From Actinoplanes octamycinicus (GTDB lineage Bacteria; Actinomycetota; Actinomycetes; Mycobacteriales; Micromonosporaceae), in NCBI RefSeq assembly GCF_014205225.1, contig NZ_JACHNB010000001.1:2170001-2234000 (forward strand): a stretch of 64,000 nucleotides of DNA, read 5' to 3'. Positions 48,649 to 57,099 of this stretch are shown piece by piece (the first letter of the stretch is position 1; each line of letters begins with the position of its first letter). Made by a program: the position numbers and the translations under genes. Below the pieces are notes generated by a model, which did no database searches, was not told where the DNA came from, and saw nothing but the letters and a program-made list of their open reading frames with translations.

Positions 48649-49527
48649 TCAGCGCCGCCAGGTGCGCGTCGACGTCGTCGTCACGTTGCCCGCGCGGTCG
48701 TAGGCGCGCAGCGTGACCTTGAACTTCTTGCCGTACTTCTTGGTGTTCACGGTGAACGAGTAGCCGGCCTTGTAGTCGGTGGCGACGACCTTGCCGTTGA
48801 TCAGCAGCTGGACCTTGGCGACGCCGTTCCGGTCGCTCGCCGCCGCCTTGACCTTCACCTTGCCCTTGACCTTGGCCTTGTTCTTCGGGGCCTTGGTCAC
48901 CGTGAGCTTCGGCTTGGTGTTGTCCACGGTCACGTAACGGCTGACGTAGTTGTGCTGGCCGAAACCGTCGGACAGGGCCCAGGTGAACTCGTACCGCCCG
49001 TCGGTGGTGACCGGGACGTAGCCGGTGAGCTTGCCGGCCTGGTTCCCGGTCGCCGGGCCGACGACCGTGCCGGGCTCCAGGTAGCCACTGAAGGTGATCC
49101 GGTCGGTGACGGAGATCGCGGTCCACACCTTCTTGCCGCGCACCAGCGCGCCGTTCTGCGGCGCGAGCCAGGTGACGGCCGGCCCGGAGCGGTCGATGTA
49201 GATGGTCTCGGTCCGGCTGGACTCGTTCCCCAAGGTGTCCCGGGCCAGCACCTTCACCGTGTGCGCGCCCTCCGCGCCCAGGTCGCCCCAGAGTCCGGGC
49301 ACCTGGCCGTGCGAGACGCCGTCCCACAGCACGTCGTACCGATCGACTCCGTCAGGGTCGGTCACCCGGATGGTCAGGCCGTCGTCCCGGCCCTGGATGA
49401 CTCCCGGCACCTGCGAGGTGATCTCGATCGTCGGTCCCGAGTCGTCCGCGAAGGCGGCCGTGCCGCCGGCGAAGACCAGGGAAGTGGATAGTGCCGCGAC
49501 CGCGGCAGCGCGAAGTGTCTTCGACAT
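48649..49527 (-). CDS. Secreted Ig-like domain protein
   Basis: 292 residues. Sec signal peptide (cleavage near AFA-DDS, residue 28), then three beta-sandwich segments: IEITSQVPGVIQGRDDGLTIRVTDPDGVDRYDVLWDG, a middle part with IYIDRSGPAVTWLAPQNGA, and a C-terminal bacterial Ig domain (TVDNTKPKLTVTKAPKNKAKVKGKVKVKA to VTTTSTRTWRR). The last domain resembles the C terminus of the subtilisin at 26390. No catalytic residues are seen. ATG 49527 is preferred because GGGGGA lies eight bases upstream; ATG 49539 would put that site inside the gene. Confidence 0.75.
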   Translation of the reverse strand: MSKTLRAAAVAALSTSLVFAGGTAAFADDSGPTIEITSQVPGVIQGRDDGLTIRVTDPDGVDRYDVLWDGVSHGQVPGLWGDLGAEGAHTVKVLARDTLGNESSRTETIYIDRSGPAVTWLAPQNGALVRGKKVWTAISVTDRITFSGYLEPGTVVGPATGNQAGKLTGYVPVTTDGRYEFTWALSDGFGQHNYVSRYVTVDNTKPKLTVTKAPKNKAKVKGKVKVKAAASDRNGVAKVQLLINGKVVATDYKAGYSFTVNTKKYGKKFKVTLRAYDRAGNVTTTSTRTWRR

Positions 49528-49572
49528 CGCATCCCCCATGCGTGATTGGTGGGGAAACCCTACGTCCGCCGG

Positions 49573-50496
49573 TCAAGCTTGTCGATCTCGGGTGGGCACC
49601 GCCGGTCCACTCTGGAGGGCGCCGGTCAGCAGGTCGCCGTGGGTCTCGGCGCGGTGCAGGGCCTCGGCGGCGGTGAACTGGCGGGCCTCGGCGTCGCCGG
49701 TGGCCATGGCCTCGGTCTCCGCCCAGGTCAGCGGGGTCGACGCGGTCGGCGACTGGCCGGCGCGCAGGGAGTAGGGGGTGACGGTGGTCTTGGCGGCGTT
49801 GTTCTGGCTCCAGTCGATGAAGATCTTGCCGGGGCGCAGCTGCTTGGCCATCTTCGCGGTGATCGAGCCGGGGACCAGCCGGGCCAGCTCCTCGGCGATC
49901 CGCTTGGCGTACCCGGAGACCAGGTCGGCGCTCTGCGTGCCGGAGATCGGGCAGCACAGCTGCATGCCCTTCTTGCCGGACGTCTTCGGGTAGGCGGCGA
50001 TGCCGTCCTCGGCCAGCCGGTCGCGCATCAGCACGGCGACCGCGCAGCACTCGGTGAGCCCGGCCGGCGCGCCCGGATCCAGGTCGACCACCAGCAGGTC
50101 CGGGTCGGCGCCGATCCGCCACTGCGGGGTGTGCAGCTCGATCGCGGCCAGGTTGGCCAGCCAGACCAGGGTGGGCAGCTCGTCGACGACCACGAAGTCG
50201 ACGGTCTCCCGGCTCTTGGTCGACCCGGGGACGGGCAGGGTCTCCAGGCGGACCCAGGACGGGGTGCCCGCGGGTTTGTTCTTCTCGAAGAAGTGCGCGC
50301 CGTCCACGCCGTTCGGGTAACGGATCCGGGTGACCGCACGGTCGCGCAGGTGCGGCAGCATCACCGGGGCGATCCGGGTGTAGTAGTCGATCACCTCGGC
50401 CTTGGTGAACCCGGCCGCCGGGTACATCAGCTTGTCGAGGTTGGAGAGCTCGACCTCGCGGTCCTCGATCCGGACCACGAAACGGTCACGAGGCAT
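49573..50496 (-). CDS. LigD-type polymerase/primase (NHEJ polymerase domain)
   Basis: 307 residues, the stand-alone PolDom of bacterial LigD (archaeo-eukaryotic primase fold). Key segments are LSNLDKLMYPAAGFTKAEVIDYY, HFFEKNKPAGTPSWV, the catalytic DPDLLVVDLDPG (two Asp), YPKTSGKKGMQLCCPI and KIFIDWSQNNAAKTTVTPYSLRA. It adds nucleotides, preferably ribonucleotides, at double-strand break ends. Start ATG 50496, inside the last codons of the ligase gene (11-base overlap), so the pair is one operon. Confidence 0.92.
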   Translation of the reverse strand: MPRDRFVVRIEDREVELSNLDKLMYPAAGFTKAEVIDYYTRIAPVMLPHLRDRAVTRIRYPNGVDGAHFFEKNKPAGTPSWVRLETLPVPGSTKSRETVDFVVVDELPTLVWLANLAAIELHTPQWRIGADPDLLVVDLDPGAPAGLTECCAVAVLMRDRLAEDGIAAYPKTSGKKGMQLCCPISGTQSADLVSGYAKRIAEELARLVPGSITAKMAKQLRPGKIFIDWSQNNAAKTTVTPYSLRAGQSPTASTPLTWAETEAMATGDAEARQFTAAEALHRAETHGDLLTGALQSGPAVPTRDRQA

Positions 50497-51427
50497 CGTC
50501 GGAACACTCCGCGGGTCTCTTGTCGTCACGCAACCGGAGGAAGCGCGGGAAGCGGAGACGGCGGTCCGGGGTCTGGTTCCCGTACCGGATCTCGGCGACC
50601 AGCTCCGGTCGTACCCACAACGCTCCTTTGGCATCCGCGCGCGGCACCGCGCCGGGAGCGAACGGCGAATCCGGGGTGGCGAGCGGCGTCAGCCGCGAGA
50701 GCAGGTCCTTCTCGGCCGCGGCGCCGATCCCGCCGCCCACCCGGCCGCGGAAGGCCAGGCCCGCCGCGGTGGGCACGCCGATCAGCAGCCCGCCCAGCTT
50801 GCGGGCGCCGGGCCGCCAGCCGCCGATCACGTAGTCGCCGGTGCGGTCGAACTTGACCTTGATCCAGTCGGGGGAGCGGAGGCCGGGCAGGTAGACCGAA
50901 TCGGAGCGCTTGGCCATCACGCCCTCGAGGCGGTTCTCCCGGGCGGCGGCCTCGGTGGCCGGGCCGTCGCCGAACGACGGCGGCACCATCCAGCGGGACC
51001 CGGCCAGGTCCAGCTCCTCCAGGCGCTCGCGGCGGGCCAGGTAGGGCAGGCCGGTGTAGTCCATGCCGTCCAGGCAGAGCAGGTCGAAGATCAGGTAGGT
51101 GGCCGGGAGGGTGGCGGCGAGCCGGGCCGCCCGCTGCTGGTCCCGGACGTGCATCCGCTCGGCCAGCGCGGTGAACGAGGGCCGGCCGGCCGCGTCGAAG
51201 CAGACCATCTCGCCGTCCAGCAGGGTGCCCTCGGGCAGGTGCAGGTCGGTGATCTCCGGGTAGGCCGCGGTCACCACCGCGCCGGACCGGGCGAACAGCT
51301 CCGGCGGCCCGCCGCTGAACAGGGCGAGGACGCGGACGCCGTCCCACTTGAATTCATAACTCCAGTCCGCGCCCACGGGAAGCCGGCCCGCGGTCGCGAG
51401 CATCGGGGACAGCGGTGATCCCGGCAC
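50486..51427 (-). CDS. ATP-dependent DNA ligase (LigD ligase domain)
   Basis: 313 residues. The adenylation lysine is in YEFKWDGVR (KxDG, about residue 27), with LLDGEMVCFD, YLIFDLLCLDG, GVMAKRSDS and SPDWIKVKFDRTGDYVIGGW as the following nucleotidyltransferase motifs; the OB-fold part ends with RYGNQTPDRRLRFPRFLRLRDDK. It seals ends in NHEJ. GTG 51427 gives a start right before LSPMLA, the family N terminus, and a TATGGT box lies just upstream; longer frames would run into the ku promoter. No LigD-type phosphoesterase domain is present. Confidence 0.9.
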   Translation of the reverse strand: MPGSPLSPMLATAGRLPVGADWSYEFKWDGVRVLALFSGGPPELFARSGAVVTAAYPEITDLHLPEGTLLDGEMVCFDAAGRPSFTALAERMHVRDQQRAARLAATLPATYLIFDLLCLDGMDYTGLPYLARRERLEELDLAGSRWMVPPSFGDGPATEAAARENRLEGVMAKRSDSVYLPGLRSPDWIKVKFDRTGDYVIGGWRPGARKLGGLLIGVPTAAGLAFRGRVGGGIGAAAEKDLLSRLTPLATPDSPFAPGAVPRADAKGALWVRPELVAEIRYGNQTPDRRLRFPRFLRLRDDKRPAECSDDAS

Positions 51428-51519
51428 CCGATCACCATAGGCAAAAGCATTCACCTTACGCAGGCGTCTCACTAATGCCATTCTGATCAGGTGCCGTGAC
51501 ACGGGGTAGGGAGTGGATC

Positions 51520-52467
51520 ATGCGAGCGATCTGGAAAGGCGCGGTCTCGTTCGGTCTGGTGTCGATCGCGGTGAAGCTCTACTCGGCCACCGAGGAGAAG
51601 GACATTCGCTTCCACCAGGTGCATCGCACCGACGGCGGCCGGATCAAGTACCAGCGCACCTGCTCCGTGGACGGCGAGGTGGTCAGTTACGACGACATCG
51701 CCAAGGGATACGACATCGGCGGCGGGGAAATGGTGATCTTGACGGATGAGGACTTCGCCGATCTCCCGCTGAGCACCTCGCGCGCCATTGACGTGCTGGA
51801 ATTCGTGCCGGCCGAGCAGATCGACCCGATCCTCTTCGCCAAGGCGTATTACCTGGAGCCGGAGGGGCAGGCGGCGAAACCGTACGTGCTGCTGCGGGAC
51901 GCGCTGCGGGACGCCGACCGGGTGGCCGTCGTCAAGATCGCGATCCGGCAGCGGGAGCAGCTCGCCACCCTGCGAGTGCGCGACGACGTGCTGGTGCTCA
52001 ACACGATGCTCTGGCCCGACGAGGTGCGGGCGCCGGAGTTCGGCTTCCTCGACGACGACATCGAGACCCGGCCGGCCGAGCTGGCCATGGCGAGCTCGCT
52101 GATCGACTCGATGGCCGCGGACTTCCAGCCGGACGACTTCAGCGACAACTACCGGGCCGCGCTGCAGGAGGTCATCGACGCCAAGGTCGAGGGCCGCGAG
52201 GTGGTGCAACCGGAGGAGGCGGAGGAGGCGGCGCCCGCGGCGATCGACCTGATGGCGGCGCTCAAGGCTTCGGTGGAGCGGGCGAAGAAGGCGCGGGGGG
52301 AGGCGTCGTCCTCGTCCGGTGAGGAAAGCTCGGCCAAACCGGCCAAGAAGGCGGTGAAGAAGGCCACACCCGCGAAAAAAGCCACTAAAAGTACGCCGGC
52401 CGCCAAGAAGGCAGCGGCGCCGCGGAAATCGACCACGGCAGCGAAGGCCACCAAGAAGTCGGCGTAG
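51520..52467 (+). CDS. ku: Ku protein, NHEJ
   Basis: 315 residues. The bacterial Ku core begins MRAIWKGAVSFGLVSIAVKLYSATEEKDIRFHQVHRTDGGRIKYQRTC and continues to the dimer region with PEFGFLDDDIETRPAELAMASSLIDSM. The C-terminal 75 residues are a Lys/Ala-rich tail (KKAVKKATPAKKATKS), as in other actinobacterial Ku proteins where it promotes DNA binding and sliding. It binds broken ends and recruits LigD activities. Divergent from the ligase/polymerase operon over a 92-base gap. GTAGGGAG precedes the ATG. Confidence 0.95.
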   Translation: MRAIWKGAVSFGLVSIAVKLYSATEEKDIRFHQVHRTDGGRIKYQRTCSVDGEVVSYDDIAKGYDIGGGEMVILTDEDFADLPLSTSRAIDVLEFVPAEQIDPILFAKAYYLEPEGQAAKPYVLLRDALRDADRVAVVKIAIRQREQLATLRVRDDVLVLNTMLWPDEVRAPEFGFLDDDIETRPAELAMASSLIDSMAADFQPDDFSDNYRAALQEVIDAKVEGREVVQPEEAEEAAPAAIDLMAALKASVERAKKARGEASSSSGEESSAKPAKKAVKKATPAKKATKSTPAAKKAAAPRKSTTAAKATKKSA

Positions 52468-52518
52468 CTAGGCTCTCCCCATGGTCTTCTTCCGGGTCTT
52501 CCCCCGCGGGGTGGCTCA

Positions 52519-53007
52519 GTGGCATTGACGTGGGCTGAGTCTTACCTGGGCAAGGTGCGTGCGAGCGTCGGGGACACCGACACGATCTTCTTCGTCGGGG
52601 CGCGCACCGTGGTGCTCGACGAGCAGAAGCGGCTGCTGCTGATCCAGCGGTCGGACAACCATCGCTGGGCCATCCCGGCCGGCGCGATGGAGCTGGGCGA
52701 GAGCATGGAGGAGTGCGCGGTCCGGGAGCTGTGGGAGGAGACCGGGCTGCGGGCCACCTCGCTGACGCCGTACGCGTTCTACACGGCGTACACGTACACC
52801 AACGACTACGGGCACACGTACCAGCAGGTGCTGATGACCTTCGTGGTGCACAGCTGGGAGGGCGAGCTGGTCCGGGTGACCGAGGAGAGCGTGGACGCCG
52901 GCTGGTTCCCGCTGGACGCGCTGCCCGGCCCGAAGTCGTTTGTGATCGACGAGGCACTGGCCGACCTGGAGACCTTCACCACAACCGGTCGCCTGGTGAT
53001 GAAGTAG
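52519..53007 (+). CDS. Nudix hydrolase
   Basis: 162 residues with a complete Nudix box, GAMELGESMEECAVRELWEETGL (split here only for reference: G-x5-E-x7-REL-x2-EE-x-G, about 56-78). It hydrolyses a nucleoside diphosphate linked to some moiety; substrate unclear. GTG 52519. The gap to the preceding ku gene is 51 bases and no terminator is visible, so it may be partly read through from ku, though a link with NHEJ is not implied. Confidence 0.85.
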   Translation: MALTWAESYLGKVRASVGDTDTIFFVGARTVVLDEQKRLLLIQRSDNHRWAIPAGAMELGESMEECAVRELWEETGLRATSLTPYAFYTAYTYTNDYGHTYQQVLMTFVVHSWEGELVRVTEESVDAGWFPLDALPGPKSFVIDEALADLETFTTTGRLVMK

Positions 53008-53031
53008 CGATCTTCGGCAGGATGGCCCCTC

Positions 53032-54336
53032 GTGGCCGACCGTAAACGCCGACTGAGCGTGGACCTCACCCCGTTACGCACCTCCCGGGACTTCCGGCTC
53101 GTCTTCGTCAGCGGCGCGGTGACCAGTTTCGGGTCGTTCATCAGCTACGTCACCATTCCGTACCAGGTGGCGAAGCTGACCGACGATCCGCTGATGGTCG
53201 GCCTGATCGGGGTCTGCGAGCTGGCCCCGATCCTGATCATGGCGTTCGTCGGCGGGGCGCTCGCCGACTACCTGGACCGGCGGCTGCTGGTCCGGGGCAG
53301 CGAGGCGGCGCTCGCGGTGATCTGCGGCCTGCTGCTGGTCAACGCGCTCTCCGCCGAGCCGCACCTGTGGCTGCTCTACGTCTGCGCGTTCCTCACCGCG
53401 GCGGTGGCCGGCCTGCAACAACCGGCGATGGGCGCGATGCTGCCCCGGCTGGTGACATCCGGCGAGCTGCCGGCCGCGATGGCGCTGCAGTCGCTGAGCC
53501 GGCAGTTCTCCCAGCTGATCGGCCCGTCGCTGGCCGGCATCCTGATCGCCACCCTGGACCTGGCCTGGGTCTACACCTTCGACCTGCTCACCTTCGCGGT
53601 CTCGCTGGTGCTGCTGACCATGGTCAAGGCGGTCCCGCCGCCGCCGGCCGCCGACCGGCCGTCGCTGCGGAGCGTGGCCACCGGCCTGAAGTACGCCACG
53701 TCGCGGCCGGAGCTGCTCGGCACCTACCTGGTCGACATCAACGCGATGTTCTTCGGCATGCCGTCCGCGCTCTACCCGTTCCTGGCCGACCGGCTCGGCG
53801 GCCCGCAGGTGCTCGGGCTGCTCTACGCCGCCCCGGCGGTCGGCTCGCTGGTCGCCACGGTCGGCTCCGGCTGGACCCAGCGGGTGCACCGGCACGGCCT
53901 CATGGTGATCATCGCGGCCGCGTTGTGGGGCGTCGGCATCGTCGGCGTCGGTCTGTCCCAGATGCTCTGGCTGACGCTGTTCTGCCTGGCCTTCGCGGGC
54001 GCCGCGGACATGGTCTCCGGCCTGTTCCGCATGATCATCTGGAACCAGACCATTCCGGATCACCTGCGCGGGCGGCTGGCCGGCATCGAGATGCTGTCGT
54101 ACACCACCGGGCCGCTGCTCGGCCAGCTCCGCTCGGGTCTGATGGCCCGCACGTCGCTGGGCGTGGGCGGGTCGATCTGGGTGGGCGGCGTGCTCTGCGT
54201 GGCGGGCAGCCTGGCGCTGGCCGCGGCCCTGCCGAAGTTCGTCAGATACAACGGGGAGCACGGGGTGGCCCTGAAGGAGGCGGCAGACGCCGAGTGGGCG
54301 GCGTCGGCCGAGTCCCGCGCCGCCGCCGCTGGCTGA
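53032..54336 (+). CDS. MFS transporter (EntS-like)
   Basis: 434 residues with about twelve hydrophobic helices. PLRTSRDFRLVFVSGAVTSFGSFISYVTIPYQVAKLTDDPLMVG is typical of the EntS/macrolide-efflux-like MFS_3 group, and ADYLDRRLLVRGSE is the helix 2-3 loop. Probably a drug or siderophore exporter; substrate unknown. GTG 53032, 24 bases after the Nudix gene. Charged Ala-rich C-terminal tail. Confidence 0.85.
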   Translation: MADRKRRLSVDLTPLRTSRDFRLVFVSGAVTSFGSFISYVTIPYQVAKLTDDPLMVGLIGVCELAPILIMAFVGGALADYLDRRLLVRGSEAALAVICGLLLVNALSAEPHLWLLYVCAFLTAAVAGLQQPAMGAMLPRLVTSGELPAAMALQSLSRQFSQLIGPSLAGILIATLDLAWVYTFDLLTFAVSLVLLTMVKAVPPPPAADRPSLRSVATGLKYATSRPELLGTYLVDINAMFFGMPSALYPFLADRLGGPQVLGLLYAAPAVGSLVATVGSGWTQRVHRHGLMVIIAAALWGVGIVGVGLSQMLWLTLFCLAFAGAADMVSGLFRMIIWNQTIPDHLRGRLAGIEMLSYTTGPLLGQLRSGLMARTSLGVGGSIWVGGVLCVAGSLALAAALPKFVRYNGEHGVALKEAADAEWAASAESRAAAAG

Positions 54337-54433
54337 CCAGGCTCGGCCCCGCGGCGGGGTCAGCTGCTGACTCCGCCTTGAAGCTGACGAAGAGAATGCC
54401 GATGCCGGACTGGAACGTCTTCCCGGGTCGATC

Positions 54434-54452
54434 TACCTTGCGGCGCAAGGTA
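54434..54452. promoter_or_regulatory. Palindromic operator of the PadR gene
   Basis: TACCTTGC-GGC-GCAAGGTA is a perfect 8-base dyad. It lies over the promoter of the PadR gene: TACTCT (54451-54456) is the likely -10 box and the ATG at 54464 is about where transcription should start, so the mRNA is probably leaderless and autoregulated. Confidence 0.75.
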
Positions 54453-54463
54453 CTCTGTTGTGC

Positions 54464-54808
54464 ATGGCAGAGGCATCCGCGTTGGCCTCCGGTCTCCGTC
54501 GAGGGACGTTGGAGTTCTGTGTGCTCGCGATGGTGGAGTTCGAGGACCGGTATGGCACCGAGATCGTCCGCCGGCTCGGGGAGGAGCGCACGCTCGCCGC
54601 GACCGAGGGCACGATCTATCCGCTGCTGTCCCGGCTGCGCCGCGGCGGCATGCTGGACAGCAAGTGGGCCGAGTCGCCCAGCGGCCCGCCCCGCCGCTAC
54701 TACAGCCTCACCCCGTCCGGGCGGGAGGCGTTGTCGACCTTCCGCACCGAGTGGGTGTCGTTCCGTCAGACCGTCGACCGTCTCGTGGGAACCGGTGAGA
54801 TCGCATGA
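54464..54808 (+). CDS. PadR-family transcriptional regulator
   Basis: 114 residues, a winged HTH of the PadR type: RRGTLEFCVLAMVEFEDRYGTEIVRRLGEERTLAATEGTIYPLLSRLRRGGMLDSKWAESPSGPPRRYYSLTPSGREALSTF. The EGTIYPLLSRL recognition helix and PPRRYYSLTP wing are standard. ATG 54464 preferred over TTG 54458 (promoter position). Its stop overlaps the next start (ATGA), so it is coupled with a HAAS protein, a very common pair. Confidence 0.9.
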   Translation: MAEASALASGLRRGTLEFCVLAMVEFEDRYGTEIVRRLGEERTLAATEGTIYPLLSRLRRGGMLDSKWAESPSGPPRRYYSLTPSGREALSTFRTEWVSFRQTVDRLVGTGEIA

Positions 54809-55305
54809 ACCCGAACCAGACCGACGTGGTCGGTGAGTACCTGCACGAGGTGGAGCTGCGCCTGAGCGGGCTGCCGCTGCTGCAGCGCCGGGAGCTGCTG
54901 GCCGACCTGGCGGCGCACATCGCGACCGAGCGTACCGATCGCAACGTGCGCAGCGAGAGCGAGCTGATCGAGATCCTGGAGCGGCTGGGCAGCCCGGAGG
55001 TGGTGGCCGCCGCGGCTTACGAGGAGGCGGGCGCCGCCCGCTCGGCCACGGCCGCCCCCCCGCCGCCGTTCGCGGCCGCCGCGCCGCCGCCGTTCAGCGC
55101 GCAGGTGCCGCCGCTGGAGCCGTCGCCCGTCGCCCGGGCCGGGCAGCACGCCAAGTGGATCTTCGCGGTCCTCGCGGTCGTCGGCGTGGTGCTGGTGCTC
55201 TGCCTGGGTGCCGCGCTGACGGTGAACCGGGGCTCCGAGGACGCGCCGCCGCCCGCCTCCGTCGAGGAGCCGGTGACCCCGGAGACGCCGGTGCAGCCGG
55301 GCTAG
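54805..55305 (+). CDS. HAAS-domain membrane protein, PadR partner
   Basis: 166 residues. The N-terminal HAAS/DUF1700-like domain reads VGEYLHEVELRLSGLPLLQRRELLADLAAHIATER to ILERLGSPEVVAAAAYEEA (about 8-75). A proline-rich linker and one hydrophobic helix (KWIFAVLAVVGVVLVLCLGAALTV, about 117-140) follow, with a short acidic/proline tail outside. Paired with PadR by a 4-base overlap; thought to sense or modulate a membrane signal. Ends four bases inside the convergent helicase gene. Confidence 0.82.
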   Translation: MNPNQTDVVGEYLHEVELRLSGLPLLQRRELLADLAAHIATERTDRNVRSESELIEILERLGSPEVVAAAAYEEAGAARSATAAPPPPFAAAAPPPFSAQVPPLEPSPVARAGQHAKWIFAVLAVVGVVLVLCLGAALTVNRGSEDAPPPASVEEPVTPETPVQPG

Positions 55306-56963
55306 TCCACCTGCGGCAGCGGCGGGCCGAGCACGTCGTCCGCGTCCACGATGGTGTACGCGTATCCCTGCTCGGCCAGGAAGCGCTGCCGGTGCGCGGC
55401 GTACTCGGTGTCGATGGTGTCCCGGGACACCACCGTGTAGAAGTGCGCCTGCCGCCCGTCGCCCTTGGGCCGCAGCACCCGGCCGAGCCGCTGCGCCTCC
55501 TCCTGCCGGGAGCCGAAGGTGCCGGACACCTGGATCGCCACCGCCGCCTCGGGCAGGTCGATGGAGAAGTTCCCCACCTTGGAGAGCACCAGGGTGCGCA
55601 GCTCACCGGAGCGGAACGCGTCGAAGAGCCGCTCCCGCTCCTTGTTCGTGGTCGAGCCCTCGACGATCGGGGCGTCCAGGTACTCCCCGAGGGTGTGCAG
55701 CTGGTCCAGGAACCCGCCGATGACCAGCACCTGCTCCTCGGGGTGCTTGTCGACCAGGGCTTTCACCACCGGCAGCTTGGTCCGGGCGGTGGCGGCGGCC
55801 TTGTACCGCTCCTCCGAGTCGGTCACCGCGTACGCCATCCGCTCCGCCTCGGTCAGCGTCACCCGCACCTCGACGCACTCCGCGGGCGCGATCCAGCCCT
55901 GCGCCTCGATGTCCTTCCACGGGGCGTCGTACCGTTTCGGGCCGATCAGCGAGAAGACGTCGCCCTCCCGGCCGTCCTCCCGGACCAGCGTCGCGGTCAG
56001 CCCGAGCCGGCGGCGGGCCTGCAGGTCGGCGGTGAACCGGAAGATCGGCGCCGGCAGCAGGTGGACCTCGTCGTAGATGACCAGCCCCCAGTCCCGGGCG
56101 CCGAACAGGTCCAGGTGGGTGAAGGCGCCGCCGCGGCGGGCGGTGAGCACCTGGTAGGTGGCGATGGTGACCGGCCGGATCTCCTTGCGCTCGCCGCTGT
56201 ACTCACCGATCTCGTCCTCGGTCAGCGACGTGCGGGCGATCAGCTCGCGTTTCCACTGCCGGCCGGCGACCGTGTTGGTCACCAGGATCAGCGTGGTCGC
56301 CTTGGCGGTCGCCATCGCGGCCGCGCCGACCAGCGTCTTGCCGGCGCCGCAGGGCAGCACCACCACGCCGGAGCCGCCGGCCCAGAAGCCGTCGACCGCC
56401 TCCTGCTGGTAGGACCGCAGCGTCCAGCCGTCCTCGGCCAGGTCGATCGGATGCGCCTCGCCGTCCACGTAACCGGCCAGGTCCTCGGCCGGCCAGCCCA
56501 GCTTGAGCAGGGCCTGCTTGAGCCGGCCGCGCTCGGAGCCGTGCACCGCGATGGTCTCGTCGTCGAGCCGGGCGCCGAGCATCCCGGCCAGCTTCTTCGA
56601 TTTCGACACCTCGAGCAGCACGATCTTGTCGAGGCCGCGCAGGACCAGGCCGTGCACCGGGTCGTTGAGCAGCTGCAGGCGGCCGTAGCGGTCCATCGTC
56701 TCGGCGACGTCGACCAGCAGGGCGTGCGGCACCGGGTACCGCGAGAACTTGATCAGGGCGTCGACCACGCTCTCCGCGTCGTGCCCGGCGGCCCGCGAAT
56801 TCCACAGCCCGAGCGGCGTCAGCCGGTAGGTGTGCACGTGCTCGGGCGAGCGCTCCAGCTCGGCGAACGGCGCGATGGCCATCCGGCAGGCCTGGGCATC
56901 CGGATGATCGACTTCGAGGAGCAGGGTCTTGTCCGACTGAACGATCAGCGGTCCGCCGTTCAC
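55302..56963 (-). CDS. XPB-type DNA repair helicase (Rv0861c-like)
   Basis: 553 residues. An N-terminal damage-recognition-type region (about 1-170) with LLLEVDHPDAQACRMAIAPFAELERSPEHVHTYRLTPLGLWN, then SF2 motifs: Q-like TLRSYQQEAVDGFW, Walker A PCGAGKT (about 195), motif II YDEVHLLPA, GLTATLVREDGREGDVFSLIGPK, and motif VI RQEEAQRLGRVLRPK. It is a 3'-5' DNA helicase of the bacterial XPB class. GTG 56963 has GGAGGT six bases upstream. Its neighbour on the same strand, 136 bases upstream, is the Rv0862c-like gene, as in mycobacteria. Confidence 0.93.
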   Translation of the reverse strand: MNGGPLIVQSDKTLLLEVDHPDAQACRMAIAPFAELERSPEHVHTYRLTPLGLWNSRAAGHDAESVVDALIKFSRYPVPHALLVDVAETMDRYGRLQLLNDPVHGLVLRGLDKIVLLEVSKSKKLAGMLGARLDDETIAVHGSERGRLKQALLKLGWPAEDLAGYVDGEAHPIDLAEDGWTLRSYQQEAVDGFWAGGSGVVVLPCGAGKTLVGAAAMATAKATTLILVTNTVAGRQWKRELIARTSLTEDEIGEYSGERKEIRPVTIATYQVLTARRGGAFTHLDLFGARDWGLVIYDEVHLLPAPIFRFTADLQARRRLGLTATLVREDGREGDVFSLIGPKRYDAPWKDIEAQGWIAPAECVEVRVTLTEAERMAYAVTDSEERYKAAATARTKLPVVKALVDKHPEEQVLVIGGFLDQLHTLGEYLDAPIVEGSTTNKERERLFDAFRSGELRTLVLSKVGNFSIDLPEAAVAIQVSGTFGSRQEEAQRLGRVLRPKGDGRQAHFYTVVSRDTIDTEYAAHRQRFLAEQGYAYTIVDADDVLGPPLPQVD

Positions 56964-57099
56964 GCACAACCTCCGGTCAAAAGGCGACCCTCCAGTCTGC
57001 CACGGAAATCGGGTGCAACATTTCCGTGGTCCCGTGCGTGTGTACATACGGGCCGGGTCGTGACGCGACGGGGGCGTACACGGCCCGGCCAAAACGCGG

